A DNA stretch of 64,000 nt from Croceibacterium mercuriale (GCF_000802385.1 NZ_JTDN01000001.1:193501-257500), one strand, 5' to 3'; counted from the stretch's first letter, positions 23,696 through 32,939 are shown. Notes: generated from the letters alone by a model not told the origin. Program-made: numbers and translations.

Positions 23696-25073
23696 TCAGA
23701 TGTGGGGCGGGCGCTTCGCCGAAGGGCCCTCCAGCGTGATGCGGGAGATTAACGCCTCCATCCCGTTCGACAAGGCCTTGTGGCGGCAGGACATCGCCGC
23801 CAGCAAGGCGCATGCGGCCATGCTGGGCGCCTGCGGCATCGTCACGGCGGAGGACGCGCTCGCCATCGAACGAGGGCTGGACACGGTTGCCGGAGAATAC
23901 GCCGCGAGCGGCGTGCCGGAGGACTGGGACCTCGAAGACATCCACATGGTCACCGAAAGCCGCCTGGCGGAACTGATCGGCCCTGCCGCCGGGCGCCTGC
24001 ACACGGGGCGCAGCCGCAATGACCAGGTGGCGACCGACTTTCGCCTGTGGGTGCGCGACGCGCTGGACGAGGTGGACGGCGCCCTGGCTGCCTTGCAGGC
24101 GGCGCTGGTGACGCGCGCGGGCGAGCATGCCGACAGCATCATGCCCGGCTTCACCCATCTGCAGACCGCACAGCCGGTGACGCTGGGCCATCATCTCCTG
24201 GCCTATTACGAGATGCTTCGCCGCGACCGGTCGCGCATGGCCGATGCACGCCGCCGGCTGAACGAATCCCCGCTGGGCAGCGCAGCGCTGGCGGGCACCG
24301 GCTTCCCGATCGACCGCGACATGACCGCGCAGGCGCTCGGCTTCGACCGGCCGACCGCCAACAGCCTGGATGCGGTATCCGACCGCGATTTCGCGCTCGA
24401 TTACCTGCAGGCCGCCACGCAATGCGCGCTGCATCTGTCGCGGCTGGCGGAAGAGTTCATCCTGTGGGCCAGCCAGCCCTTCGGCTTCGTGCGCCTGCCC
24501 GACGCGCTCAGCACCGGCAGCTCCATCATGCCCCAGAAGAAGAACCCCGATGCGGCGGAGCTGGTGCGTGGCCATTCGGGGCGGATCACCGGCTGCCTGG
24601 TGGCGCTGACCGTGACCATGAAGGGCCTGCCGCTGGCCTATTCCAAGGACATGCAGGACGACAAGCCGCCGGTGTTCGAGGCGCATGGTCTGCTGGGCCT
24701 CAGCCTGGCGGCGATGACCGGCATGGTGGCGGACGCGACCTTCAACACCGCCCGGATGCGTCAGGCGGCGGAGCTGGGCTATGCCACCGCGACCGATCTG
24801 GCCGACTGGCTGGTGCGGCAGGCCGACATCCCGTTCCGCCAGGCGCATCACATCACCGGTGCCGCCGTAAAGCTGGCGGAAAGCCGCGGTGTGGCACTGA
24901 ATGCGCTGTCGCTGGCGGACCTGCAGGCGATCGACGGCCGCATCACGGATGCGGTGTTCGCCGCGCTGTCGGTGGAGGCGTCCGTTGCCGCCCGCGCCAG
25001 CCATGGCGGCACAGCCCCCGCCGAAGTGCGCAAGCGCGTGGCCGAGGCGCGCGGCGCCCTGGGATTGGAGTAA
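23673..25073 (+). CDS. argH: Argininosuccinate lyase
   Basis: ArgH splits argininosuccinate to arginine and fumarate, the last step of arginine synthesis. The 466-residue protein shows [28 protein letters not shown], the [17 protein letters not shown] segment with its catalytic His, and the signature [15 protein letters not shown]. The TTG at 23673 is favoured because AAGGG lies seven bases upstream; a GTG at 23652 and the ATG at 23700 are alternatives. It leads an operon with a small lipoprotein and lysA. Confidence 0.97.
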   Translation: MAKDGSSNQMWGGRFAEGPSSVMREINASIPFDKALWRQDIAASKAHAAMLGACGIVTAEDALAIERGLDTVAGEYAASGVPEDWDLEDIHMVTESRLAELIGPAAGRLHTGRSRNDQVATDFRLWVRDALDEVDGALAALQAALVTRAGEHADSIMPGFTHLQTAQPVTLGHHLLAYYEMLRRDRSRMADARRRLNESPLGSAALAGTGFPIDRDMTAQALGFDRPTANSLDAVSDRDFALDYLQAATQCALHLSRLAEEFILWASQPFGFVRLPDALSTGSSIMPQKKNPDAAELVRGHSGRITGCLVALTVTMKGLPLAYSKDMQDDKPPVFEAHGLLGLSLAAMTGMVADATFNTARMRQAAELGYATATDLADWLVRQADIPFRQAHHITGAAVKLAESRGVALNALSLADLQAIDGRITDAVFAALSVEASVAARASHGGTAPAEVRKRVAEARGALGLE

Positions 25074-25078
25074 GCCTT

Positions 25079-25321
25079 GTGACCAGATACCTGCTGGCCT
25101 TCACGCCCCTGCTGCTGGCCGCCTGTGCGCAGCAAGCCGACCTGACGCCGATGGCAGGCCAGCGCCTGCCGCCGGCGCCATATGGCCGGGTCGACCCGCC
25201 ATCCCCGCGCGAGCTGCTGCAGCTCGATCCGCAGGCTGCGCCGCCCAGGTCGGACGAACTGCGCAGCCGGTCCGAGGAACGGGCCGACGATCCCTTCGAC
25301 CTGCCTCCCCCGGAGAACTGA
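25079..25321 (+). CDS. Small lipoprotein between argH and lysA (LptM-like)
   Basis: This 80-residue protein starts at GTG 25079, five bases after argH. It has a short signal and a lipobox LLAAC, then a proline-rich region with RLPPAPYGR and an acidic end. A tiny lipoprotein between argH and lysA is common in alphaproteobacteria and resembles LptM (formerly YifL), which helps LptD assembly in E. coli. The link to LptM rests on size, lipobox and position, not on clear sequence identity. The stop codon lies 5 bases before the lysA start. Confidence 0.8.
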   Translation: MTRYLLAFTPLLLAACAQQADLTPMAGQRLPPAPYGRVDPPSPRELLQLDPQAAPPRSDELRSRSEERADDPFDLPPPEN

Positions 25322-25326
25322 GACCC

Positions 25327-26589
25327 TTGGACCATTTCCACCTTCGTGACGGCGTGATGTATGCCGAGGACGTGCCGCTGGCCGACATCGCCGCGGCTGT
25401 CGGCACGCCCGTCTATGTCTATTCCCGCGCCACGCTGGAACGCCACGCCCGCGTGTTCCGCGACGCGGTGGCGCCGGCCGGCCGCGTGCATACCGCCTTT
25501 GCGGTCAAGTCGAACCCCAACCTGGCCGTGCTGCGGGTGATGCAGCGGGAAGGCTTCGGCGCCGACGTGGTTTCCGGCGGTGAGCTGTTGCGCGCCATGG
25601 CGGCCGGCATCGCGCCGGGCGACATCGTGTTCTCCGGCGTGGGCAAGCAGGAGCACGAACTGGTGGCGGCGCTGGATGCCGGCGTCGGGCAGATCAACAT
25701 CGAGTCGGAGGAGGAGGGCGTCGAGCTGTCCGCCCTGGCCGCCGCGCGCGGCCTGCGTGCACCCTGCGCGTTGCGGGTCAACCCGGACATCGATGCCGGC
25801 ACGCACGAGAAGATCTCCACCGGCAAGCGCGACAACAAGTTCGGCGTGCCGAACGACCGTGCCGTGGCGATGTATGCGCGGCTGGCGGCGCTGCCCGGCC
25901 TGGAGATGCGCGGCCTGGCGGTGCATATCGGCAGCCAGCTTTCCTCGCTCGATCCGCTCGAAGCGGCCTTTGTCCGACTGGGCGGAATGATCGCGGAGCT
26001 GCGTGCCGGCGGCTGCACCGTCACCCATGCCGATCTGGGCGGCGGGCTGGGTGTCCCCTACAAGGCAGGCGAAGTGTTTCCCTCCCCCGCGGAGTATGGC
26101 GCCATGGTGGCGCGCGTTACCCGTGGCTGGGACACGGCGCTGACGTTCGAGCCCGGGCGGGTGATCGCGGGCAATGCCGGCGTGCTGCTGACCCGGGTGA
26201 TCCGGGTCAAGCGCAACGCCAACCGCGACCCGTTCGTGATTGTCGATGCGGCGATGAACGATCTGGCGCGGCCGGCCCTGTATGGCGCCTGGCACGATTT
26301 CGAGGCGGTGCGGCCCAATGGCACGCGCATGACCGCCAACATCGTCGGCCCGATCTGCGAAACCGGCGACACCTTCGCCATGGGCCGGGAGATCGACGCG
26401 GTGGAGGCTGGCGATCTCGCGGTGTTCCGGACCGCCGGTGCCTATGGCGCGACCATGGCGTCCAGCTACAACAGCCGTGGCTTCGTGGCGGAAGTGATGG
26501 TCGATGGCGACCGCTTCGCCACCGTGGCCGACCGCATCGCGCCCGAGACCATTACTGCGGCAGAGCGGGTGCCAGACTGGTTGCAGTAG
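25327..26589 (+). CDS. lysA: Diaminopimelate decarboxylase
   Basis: LysA decarboxylates meso-diaminopimelate to lysine with PLP. The 420-residue protein carries the PLP lysine in HTAFAVKSNPNLAVL, the HIGSQLSS motif, the glycine-rich phosphate site DLGGGLGVPY, and EPGRVIAGNAG. The cysteine-containing CETGDTFAMGR is also typical. The TTG at 25327 gives the usual N-terminus (DHFHLRDGVMYAEDV); the first ATG at 25357 would trim it. It follows argH and the small lipoprotein as one operon. Confidence 0.97.
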   Translation: MDHFHLRDGVMYAEDVPLADIAAAVGTPVYVYSRATLERHARVFRDAVAPAGRVHTAFAVKSNPNLAVLRVMQREGFGADVVSGGELLRAMAAGIAPGDIVFSGVGKQEHELVAALDAGVGQINIESEEEGVELSALAAARGLRAPCALRVNPDIDAGTHEKISTGKRDNKFGVPNDRAVAMYARLAALPGLEMRGLAVHIGSQLSSLDPLEAAFVRLGGMIAELRAGGCTVTHADLGGGLGVPYKAGEVFPSPAEYGAMVARVTRGWDTALTFEPGRVIAGNAGVLLTRVIRVKRNANRDPFVIVDAAMNDLARPALYGAWHDFEAVRPNGTRMTANIVGPICETGDTFAMGREIDAVEAGDLAVFRTAGAYGATMASSYNSRGFVAEVMVDGDRFATVADRIAPETITAAERVPDWLQ

Positions 26590-26598
26590 GAGACTCCG

Positions 26599-27384
26599 AT
26601 GCGCGCCTTGCCGCTGTTCCACCGGATCGCCGGTCGCCCGGTGATCGTCCTGGGGGATGGAGACGGGGCGGAGCCGAAGCGGCGGCTGGTGGAGCGGGCC
26701 GGCGGCATGGTCATTACCGAGATGCACGCCGGCATCGCCGCCGGGGCGCGGCTGGCCTTCGTGGCGCATGACGATGCCGGTGCATGCGAGACGGATGCCG
26801 CACGGCTGCGCGCTGCCGGTCTGCTGGTCAACGTGGTCGATCGGCCGGAACTGTGCGACTTCACCACCCCCAGCCTGCTGGAACGCGAACCCGTCCTGAT
26901 CGCCCTGGGCAGCGATGGGACCTCCGCTGGCCTCGTCAAGCAGGTGCGCCTGCGGCTGGAGGGGCTGCTGCCGGCCGATCTGGGCGGGCTCGCGCTGGCA
27001 CTGCAGGCCGCGCGTGGTGCCTTGCGCCGGCGATGGCCATCGGGCGCGGAGCGGCGGCGGGCGCTGGATGCGGCGCTGGCGCAGGGGGGCGTGCTGGACC
27101 CCTTGCGCGAAGGAGCCGCGGCGCGCGTCGATACCTGGTTGGCCGATGCGGATGCCGGTGGCACGCACGCCACCACGATCGACCTGATGATCGGGTCAGA
27201 CGATCCGGACGATCTCACCCTGCGGCAGGCGCGGCTGCTCGGCACGGCGGATGCCTTGCTGGTTCCGCCCGGCTTCCCATCGGCGATCCTGGCCCGCGCA
27301 CGCGCCGATGCCATGCGGCTGGCCTCCGATGCTCCCGCAGCAGCCCTGCCCGCGGGGCTGGTGCTGCGGCTGCAGCGGGCCTGA
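26599..27384 (+). CDS. Precorrin-2 dehydrogenase / sirohydrochlorin ferrochelatase-like
   Basis: The protein has 261 residues and resembles the N-terminal half of CysG (Met8p-like). Visible features are LPLFHRIAGRPVIVLGDGD, which is a Rossmann NAD site, FVAHDDAG, LLVNVVDRPELCDFTTPSLL and a later PADLGGLALALQAAR segment. Such enzymes oxidise precorrin-2 and insert iron to make siroheme for sulfite or nitrite reductases. No methyltransferase domain is attached. It starts 9 bases after lysA and is probably co-transcribed with it. Confidence 0.88.
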   Translation: MRALPLFHRIAGRPVIVLGDGDGAEPKRRLVERAGGMVITEMHAGIAAGARLAFVAHDDAGACETDAARLRAAGLLVNVVDRPELCDFTTPSLLEREPVLIALGSDGTSAGLVKQVRLRLEGLLPADLGGLALALQAARGALRRRWPSGAERRRALDAALAQGGVLDPLREGAAARVDTWLADADAGGTHATTIDLMIGSDDPDDLTLRQARLLGTADALLVPPGFPSAILARARADAMRLASDAPAAALPAGLVLRLQRA

Positions 27385-27502
27385 CGGTTCCCGTAAACGC
27401 GCGGCATATTACAATCCTTTAACTTAAGTTGGGTCTTCGTGCGGTGCAGGTGCAGGGCGGGGCGGCGCGGTGCCGCACCCGACTTGCCATCGGAGATGTA
27501 CC

Positions 27503-27643
27503 ATGCAGCTGCCCAAGATCGACCTGTCCGCCCTGCCCGACCTCGACACCCTGGTCGGCATGTTCGGCTCCCTGCATTACAGCGCGCCGGGCCATGACGA
27601 TTCCGTCGTGATCCTGGCGACCTACCTGTACGACGCGCTCTAA
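27503..27643 (+). CDS. 46-residue small protein, candidate precursor peptide
   Basis: The frame runs from ATG 27503 to TAA 27641-27643, preceded by CGGAGATG. The start is MQLPKIDLSALPDLDTLVG, followed by MFGSLHYSAPGHDDSVVIL and the end ATYLYDAL. It is acidic, has no signal peptide or transmembrane span and no cysteine. It stands 118 bases after the siroheme gene, behind its own GC hairpin, and 26 bases before a gene of unknown function. A RiPP-like leader followed by a core near HYSAPGHDD is possible but is inference. The gene itself is supported by its ribosome site, spacing and codon use. Confidence 0.6.
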   Translation: MQLPKIDLSALPDLDTLVGMFGSLHYSAPGHDDSVVILATYLYDAL

Positions 27644-27669
27644 GCGCCAGGCAGGCAGGGGAAGCTTCC

Positions 27670-28635
27670 ATGCGGATCGATCCCGCGATCGCAGCGCTCC
27701 GCGCAGACCGATCGCTGCAACAGCAGGCGCAGGTGGCGATGGGCGCCACCGGCGCGGCGTGGCGCCGGGATCATGCCGTTGCCGCGGCGATCGAGGATCT
27801 CGATCGCTATGGCGCCGGCGCTCCGCTGGAAGCCTGCCCCGCGCTGGAGGCGATGTTCAGCGATGCGGTGACCGCGCCGGAGCTGGCCGGTGCACTTGCG
27901 CGACACTTCGTGCCCGTGCTGCGGGAACGGGAATTTGCCCATCCCCCTTTCCGGCACAGCCATGCGGGCGCCCTGTCCACGCTGCTGCTCGCCCGGTCGG
28001 GGCGGGCGTGCCTAACGATCCATGCCCGCGAGCCCGGCCGATGGTCGTATGAGCTGGCCGGCTATACCGACGCGCTGCGGCATGAGGCGGTGCTGGCTGG
28101 CGCGGGCGAGGGGCGCATCCTGCGCTGCGCCAAGCGGCCTGACGGCGCCTACCACCTCGACAGCGAGACCCTGTCCCTGACGGCCGGCGACCGGCTCGCG
28201 CTGGACCTTGGCAGCGAGACGCTGCAGGTCGTGTCGGCCCGCATACGGCTGGTGACGCTGCGTCTGCAGCGCGAAGCCGCCGATCCGGCGCCGTCGCGCG
28301 AACATGCGCTGCCCGATGGTCGCCTGCTGCGGCAGGCCAGCGGCGCCATCCGTTCCAGCCGGCAGGAAATGATGCTGGCGCTGCTCGGCCGCATGGGCCG
28401 GGCGGAAGCGGCGCCGGTCATGGCCGAGATGGCCTGCGAGGATGGCGACCCGTCACTGCGCTGGCAGGCCATGCGCGAAAGCCTGGCGCTCGACACCGCG
28501 ACCGGCTTCGCCGCGCTGGTGGCGCTGGCCCGCCGTCCGCACGATCCCCTCGCCCGGGCGGCCGGCGCCTTGCGTGCGCAGCTGGTCGAGGCGCATCCGG
28601 AACTGCTTGCCCTGGAGGCCACATGCCCCGCGTGA
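27670..28635 (+). CDS. Uncharacterised protein with HxH (cupin-like) core and helical tail
   Basis: I do not recognise the family of this 321-residue protein. The middle has FRHSHAGALSTLLLARSGRA, a beta-rich HxH segment, followed by LTAGDRLALDLGSETLQVVS, which together look like the two halves of a cupin-type barrel. The last 90 residues (MMLALLGRMGRAEAAPVMAE and following) are helical and HEAT-like. It shares this layout with the next gene, which it overlaps by 13 bases. It follows the 46-residue peptide. No signal peptide is seen. A metal-dependent enzyme is a reasonable but untested reading. Confidence 0.7.
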   Translation: MRIDPAIAALRADRSLQQQAQVAMGATGAAWRRDHAVAAAIEDLDRYGAGAPLEACPALEAMFSDAVTAPELAGALARHFVPVLREREFAHPPFRHSHAGALSTLLLARSGRACLTIHAREPGRWSYELAGYTDALRHEAVLAGAGEGRILRCAKRPDGAYHLDSETLSLTAGDRLALDLGSETLQVVSARIRLVTLRLQREAADPAPSREHALPDGRLLRQASGAIRSSRQEMMLALLGRMGRAEAAPVMAEMACEDGDPSLRWQAMRESLALDTATGFAALVALARRPHDPLARAAGALRAQLVEAHPELLALEATCPA

Positions 28636-29546
28636 TCGAACCCACCGAACTGCCCACCGCGGTCGCCGCATCCTGCAGCGTGGCAGAATGCATCGATGCG
28701 CTGGAGTATCAGGGTTTCGACCCGCAGGCGGAAGACAGCCTGCTGGGTGCCGCGCACTGGCTGGCCCGGCTGGGCGCGAACCACGACTTCCTGGCGGAGA
28801 TCATGGTGGCCGAGCTGGCGAACCGTCACAAGGCGGATGACGGCAGCACCGCCTACGGTCCGCAGGTCATCATGCTGTCGCCACTGGGCCGCCCCTATTT
28901 CCTGCGCGCGGCGATCTGGCCTTCGCCGGAGGAGCACATGTTCCGTGCCAGCGGCGGCAGCGCCTTCGTGTACGAACTGCCGCACGATCACAATTTCGAC
29001 TTCCTGACCTACGGCTATTTTGGCCCGGGCTATGCCTCCGACTATTACGAGTATGATTACGAGAACGTCGCCGGCGCCATCGGCGAACATGCCGGCCTGC
29101 GCTTCGTCGAGCGGGCGCAGCTGACGCCCGGCAAGATCATGCATTACCGCGCGCATCGTGACGTCCACTCGCAGCTGCCACCTGCCGCGCTGTCCGTGTC
29201 GCTCAACGTCATGCATTCTGGCGGGGCGCAGGGCTGGACCGACCAGTACCGGTTCGACACCGACAAGGACGAGATCGACGGCATCCTGAGCCCCGGCGCC
29301 AGCGAGGTGTTCCTGCGCATCGCAGTCGGGCTGGGCGGGGCGGAGGCGCTGGATCTGGCGGATCGCTTCGCTGCCCGGCACCCCAGCGATCGCATGCGGC
29401 TGACGGCCTTGCAGGCCCGGGCCGGCATGCTCGACCCGATCGCCGCGGACGATCTGTGGCGCCGTGCTGAGGCATCCGGCAGCCGCTTGGTCGCACTGGA
29501 GGCGGTACGCTATCGCCGGGAACTGGCGCTGGTCAGCGCCGGATAG
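28623..29546 (+). CDS. Uncharacterised protein with cupin-like metal-site pattern
   Basis: The protein has 307 residues and no signal peptide. The segment FVYELPHDHNFDFLTYGYFG supplies an HxH pair, and LTPGKIMHYRAHRDVHSQLP supplies further His residues, as in the two motifs of metal-binding cupins. An aromatic and acidic insert (ASDYYEYDYENV) lies between them. The C-terminal part is helical (RMRLTALQARAGML). Its start overlaps the previous gene, so the two are coupled and probably form a complex or act in one pathway. It is followed by the manganese catalase gene. The function is not known. Confidence 0.72.
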   Translation: MPRVIEPTELPTAVAASCSVAECIDALEYQGFDPQAEDSLLGAAHWLARLGANHDFLAEIMVAELANRHKADDGSTAYGPQVIMLSPLGRPYFLRAAIWPSPEEHMFRASGGSAFVYELPHDHNFDFLTYGYFGPGYASDYYEYDYENVAGAIGEHAGLRFVERAQLTPGKIMHYRAHRDVHSQLPPAALSVSLNVMHSGGAQGWTDQYRFDTDKDEIDGILSPGASEVFLRIAVGLGGAEALDLADRFAARHPSDRMRLTALQARAGMLDPIAADDLWRRAEASGSRLVALEAVRYRRELALVSAG

Positions 29547-29644
29547 AACATATGTGAAATGCGGAGCCGATCCGCAGCGCCTCCATTGAAGGCATGAGCG
29601 TGAGGCCAGTCTGGCCTCAGCCATGCCACTCAAGGAGCTACGAA

Positions 29645-30502
29645 ATGTACTACTTCGACAAGCGGCTGCAATATCCGGTCAAGGTGGACAAGCCCGATCC
29701 CCAGTTCGCGCGCATGCTGCAGCAGGCGATCGGCGGCGTGGAAGGCGAGATCCGCGTCTGCATGCAGTATTTCTTCCAGGCGTGGGGCAACCGCGCGCCG
29801 AACACGAAATATCGCGACATGCTGCTGAACACGGCGACCGAGGAGATCGGTCACATCGAGATGCTGGCAACCGCGGTTGCGCTGAACCTGGAGACGGCCC
29901 CGGTCGCCGAACAGGAAGAGGGTGTGAAGGATTCCATCGTCGGCGCCGTGATGGGCGGCGGCAATGGCCGTCACACGATCGAGGGCATGCTGCACAAGCA
30001 TATCCTGTCGACCGGCCTTGCGGCGCAGCCGGTGGATGCCGACGGTGTCCCGTTCAACATGAGCCACATCTATGCCAGCGGCAATGTCGCGGCAGACATG
30101 TACTGCAACGTGGCGGCGGAAAGCACCGGCCGCGTGCTGGCGACGCGCCTGTACAATGCGACGACCGATCAGGGCATGAAGGACATGCTGCATTTCATGA
30201 TCGCGCGCGACACCATGCATCAGCAGCAATGGCTGGCCGTGATCGAGGAACTGGGCGGCGCCGAAGGCTCGCTGCCGATCCCCAACTCCTTCCCGCAGGA
30301 GCTGGAGGATCAGGCCAACAACTACAATTTCTATGGCCACGCCGCAGACGGCACCCCGCCGCCCGAAGGGCGCTGGACGTCCGGCCCGTCGCTCGACGGC
30401 AAGGGCACCTTCACGGTGGTGCAGAGCGTACCGCTGGGCGAGGAGCCGATCCTCGGCCCTGCACGCCCCGACAGTGGTGCGCAGAAGGAACAGATCGCCT
30501 GA
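29645..30502 (+). CDS. Manganese catalase
   Basis: Dimanganese catalase dismutates hydrogen peroxide. The 285-residue protein begins after AAGGAG. Its ferritin-like four-helix bundle provides the ligands: Glu in QQAIGGVEGEIRVCMQYFF, Glu and His in NTATEEIGHIEMLATAV, Glu in AAESTGRVLA, and Glu/His in ARDTMHQQQWL. The C-terminal arm (DPIL-like GEEPILGPARPD) is short. No export signal is present. A strong hairpin follows the stop. A manganese exporter lies 13 kb away in the island and is not obviously linked. Confidence 0.96.
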   Translation: MYYFDKRLQYPVKVDKPDPQFARMLQQAIGGVEGEIRVCMQYFFQAWGNRAPNTKYRDMLLNTATEEIGHIEMLATAVALNLETAPVAEQEEGVKDSIVGAVMGGGNGRHTIEGMLHKHILSTGLAAQPVDADGVPFNMSHIYASGNVAADMYCNVAAESTGRVLATRLYNATTDQGMKDMLHFMIARDTMHQQQWLAVIEELGGAEGSLPIPNSFPQELEDQANNYNFYGHAADGTPPPEGRWTSGPSLDGKGTFTVVQSVPLGEEPILGPARPDSGAQKEQIA

Positions 30503-30510
30503 TGACAGCC

Positions 30511-30538
30511 GCGGGTGGGGCGATCACGCTCCACCCGC
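30511..30538 (+). terminator. Strong hairpin after manganese catalase
   Basis: A 12-base arm at 30511-30522 (gcgggtggggcg) pairs with 30527-30538 (cgctccacccgc) around the tetraloop atca, with one G-U pair. It starts 8 bases after the catalase stop. No T-run follows, so termination or 3' end protection are both possible. Confidence 0.55.
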
Positions 30539-30627
30539 TCACATACCTCTGATGAGCGGGTGTGTAACGGCGACCCGCTCGCATTAGCGCTTGCGTTCCG
30601 GCTACCCTCCCGCCATGAGCAGGCTAC

Positions 30628-30642
30628 TGCGAAGCGTTCGCA
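30628..30642. promoter_or_regulatory. Candidate Fur-type operator upstream of TonB receptor
   Basis: The perfect dyad tgcgaa-gcg-ttcgca lies 41 bases before the receptor start. Its arms resemble half-sites of Fur boxes in proteobacteria (TGCGAA/TTCGCA-like). Control by iron would suit a siderophore-type receptor. The short length allows chance occurrence in GC-rich DNA. Confidence 0.4.
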
Positions 30643-30683
30643 CGTCTTCGCAGATGGGTCTTGTATGTTCGGGGGGTTCTACC

Positions 30684-32939
30684 ATGCTTTTCCGGTCCAG
30701 CGCGCTGGTGTCAGCCAGCGCGATCTGCCTTGTCGCGACCATGCCGGCGCTGGCGCAGGATGCGGCAGGCGGCGAGAGGGCCGATCAGGACCTGAAGGTT
30801 GCCATCGACAGCCAGACATCCGGAGATCCGGAGGACATCGTCGTCACTGCGCAGGTGCAGGGGCTGCAGGCGCTGGGCGCGACCACCATCACTGCGGAGG
30901 ACATCGCCAAGCAGCCGCCGGTCAACGACCTGTCCGACCTGCTGCGCCGCCAGCCGGGCCTGAACCTGACCGGTGCGGGCAGCGCCGGCACCTATGGCAA
31001 CAACCGCCAGATCGACATTCGCGGCATGGGGCCGGAAAACACGCTGATCCTGGTGGATGGCAAGCCGGCGCAGTCGCGCAATTCCGTGCGCATGGGGCGG
31101 GACGGCGAACGCAACACCCGCGGCGACACCAACTGGGTCCCTGCCGAGGAGGTGGAGCGGATCGAGATCCTGCGCGGCCCGGCCGCGGCGCGCTATGGGG
31201 CCGGCGCGGCAGGCGGTGTGATCAACATCATCACCAAGGGGCCGGCGACCGAGTTCCGCGGCAATTTGTCGACCTACATCCTGAAGCCGGAGAGCGATCT
31301 GGAAAGCATGACCTATCGCGGCAACGCCTCGGTCGCCGGGCCGCTGGCGGACGGGCTGGGCTTCCGGGTCTATGGCAACTGGAGCAAGACCACCGGCGAC
31401 GATCCGCGGATCAACGCCGCCGCCGCCGATGCGCCGGCCGGCACCGTGCCACCGGGCGGGCGCGAAGGGGTGGAGAACAGGGACATCAACGGACTGGTGC
31501 GCTGGCAGGTGGCACCCGGGCACCGGCTTGACCTGAATGCCGCGTACAGCCGCCAGGGCAACGAATATCAGGGTGAATATCGCCTGCCCGGCGGTGCCGT
31601 CAGCCCGATCGTGCAGGATCTGATCGGTGAAGAGACCAACGTGATGCGTCGCACCACGCTGAGCGGAAGTTATGACGGGCTGTTGCCTTTCGGCAATTTC
31701 GAGGCGCTGCTGCAGTTCGAGCAGACGAAGAACCGTCGGCTGAACGAAGGACTGGCCGGCGGTGGCGAAGGTACGCCGACCTCGACCACGAACTTCTCCG
31801 AAGCGACCTTGCGCAACTGGTACGGGCAGGCATCGCTAGACCTGCCGTTCGAGACCGCCATCGCGTCGCATGTCCTGACGCTGGGCACCGAGTTCCGGCA
31901 CGAATATCTGAATGATGCCTTCGCGGTCTCGCAAGGCACCACTGCGCCTATTCCGGGGCTCGAGCCGGGGTCGGGCGGCCTGCGCAATCCGGAATCCGAT
32001 GCCACCACGCTGGCCGTTTTCGTCGAGGACAACATCACGCTCGGCATCGTGACCCTGACGCCTGGCGTCCGGTTCGACAATCACAGCACCTTTGGTGACA
32101 ACTGGTCGCCCAGTTTCTCCGCCGCGGTGGAACCGTTCGCCGACTTCATGATCAAGGGCGGTATCGCGCGCGCATTCGCCGCGCCGAACCTGTACCAGTC
32201 GAACCCCAATTACCTGTACTACACTGCCGGCTTCGGCTGTCCCTTCGCGTTCCCCAATCTGGGTGGCGGCTGCTACGTACAAGGCAATGCCGATCTGGAG
32301 GCGGAAACCAGCATCAACAAGGAGATCGGCATCGCCTACTCGCCGGCCGGCTGGAACGTGACCGCAACCTATTTCCGCAACGATTACGACAACAAGATCA
32401 TCGCCAACAACGTGCCCATCGGCACGGCACCGCTGAACGGCCGCCTGGCGCAGATCTTCCAGTGGTACAATTCGGGCAAGGCTGTCGTCGAAGGGCTGGA
32501 AGGCAACCTGCTGGTGCCGGTGCTCGATGGCCTGTCGATCAACACCAACGTCACCTACATGATCCAGAACGAGAACCGCGAGACCGGCCGCCTGCTGTCC
32601 GTGGTGCCCGACTACACGGTCAACACGACGCTGGACTGGGAGATCACCGACCAGTTCACCTTCGTGGGCACCTTTACCCGCTATGGCGAGCAGCAGCCCA
32701 ACGGCGTGCTGTACAGCGGGGGCGCGCCGACGCAGGAGCAGCAGCGACCCCGCGATCCGTACAATCTGGTCAACATCAACCTGCTGTTCCGCGCCAACGA
32801 GTATTTCCGGATCAGCGCAGGCGTGAACAATCTGTTCGACGAGGCGCTGTTCCGTGAAAGCGCCAACAACGGATCGGGCGCGAACAACTACAACGAGCCG
32901 GGCCGTGCCTTCTTCCTGACGACCAACTTCACCTTCTGA
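30684..32939 (+). CDS. TonB-dependent outer membrane receptor (ferric siderophore type)
   Basis: The 751-residue protein has a signal peptide ending in PALAQ, a TonB-box-like EDIVVTAQ, a plug domain (LSDLLRRQPGLNL, IDIRGMGPENTLILVDGKP, VERIEILRGPAAARYGAGAAGGVINIITKG) and a 22-strand barrel ending in FFLTTNFTF with the terminal Phe. The GDTNWVPAEEVERIEIL stretch is typical of FepA/PfeA-type enterobactin receptors. The start ATG 30684 gives the best signal peptide; in-frame upstream starts exist. A candidate Fur site lies upstream. The ligand is not determinable. Confidence 0.92.
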   Translation: MLFRSSALVSASAICLVATMPALAQDAAGGERADQDLKVAIDSQTSGDPEDIVVTAQVQGLQALGATTITAEDIAKQPPVNDLSDLLRRQPGLNLTGAGSAGTYGNNRQIDIRGMGPENTLILVDGKPAQSRNSVRMGRDGERNTRGDTNWVPAEEVERIEILRGPAAARYGAGAAGGVINIITKGPATEFRGNLSTYILKPESDLESMTYRGNASVAGPLADGLGFRVYGNWSKTTGDDPRINAAAADAPAGTVPPGGREGVENRDINGLVRWQVAPGHRLDLNAAYSRQGNEYQGEYRLPGGAVSPIVQDLIGEETNVMRRTTLSGSYDGLLPFGNFEALLQFEQTKNRRLNEGLAGGGEGTPTSTTNFSEATLRNWYGQASLDLPFETAIASHVLTLGTEFRHEYLNDAFAVSQGTTAPIPGLEPGSGGLRNPESDATTLAVFVEDNITLGIVTLTPGVRFDNHSTFGDNWSPSFSAAVEPFADFMIKGGIARAFAAPNLYQSNPNYLYYTAGFGCPFAFPNLGGGCYVQGNADLEAETSINKEIGIAYSPAGWNVTATYFRNDYDNKIIANNVPIGTAPLNGRLAQIFQWYNSGKAVVEGLEGNLLVPVLDGLSINTNVTYMIQNENRETGRLLSVVPDYTVNTTLDWEITDQFTFVGTFTRYGEQQPNGVLYSGGAPTQEQQRPRDPYNLVNINLLFRANEYFRISAGVNNLFDEALFRESANNGSGANNYNEPGRAFFLTTNFTF

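Noticed and set aside
24943-27168. 741-codon minus-strand frame
   Set aside because: Antisense to argH, the small lipoprotein, lysA and the siroheme gene, all of which have good family signatures.
30539-30627. Extra Fur-like or iron-control sites upstream of the receptor
   Set aside because: Further ctcgcattagcgcttgcg-like segments are only partly symmetric and do not match a Fur box better than chance.
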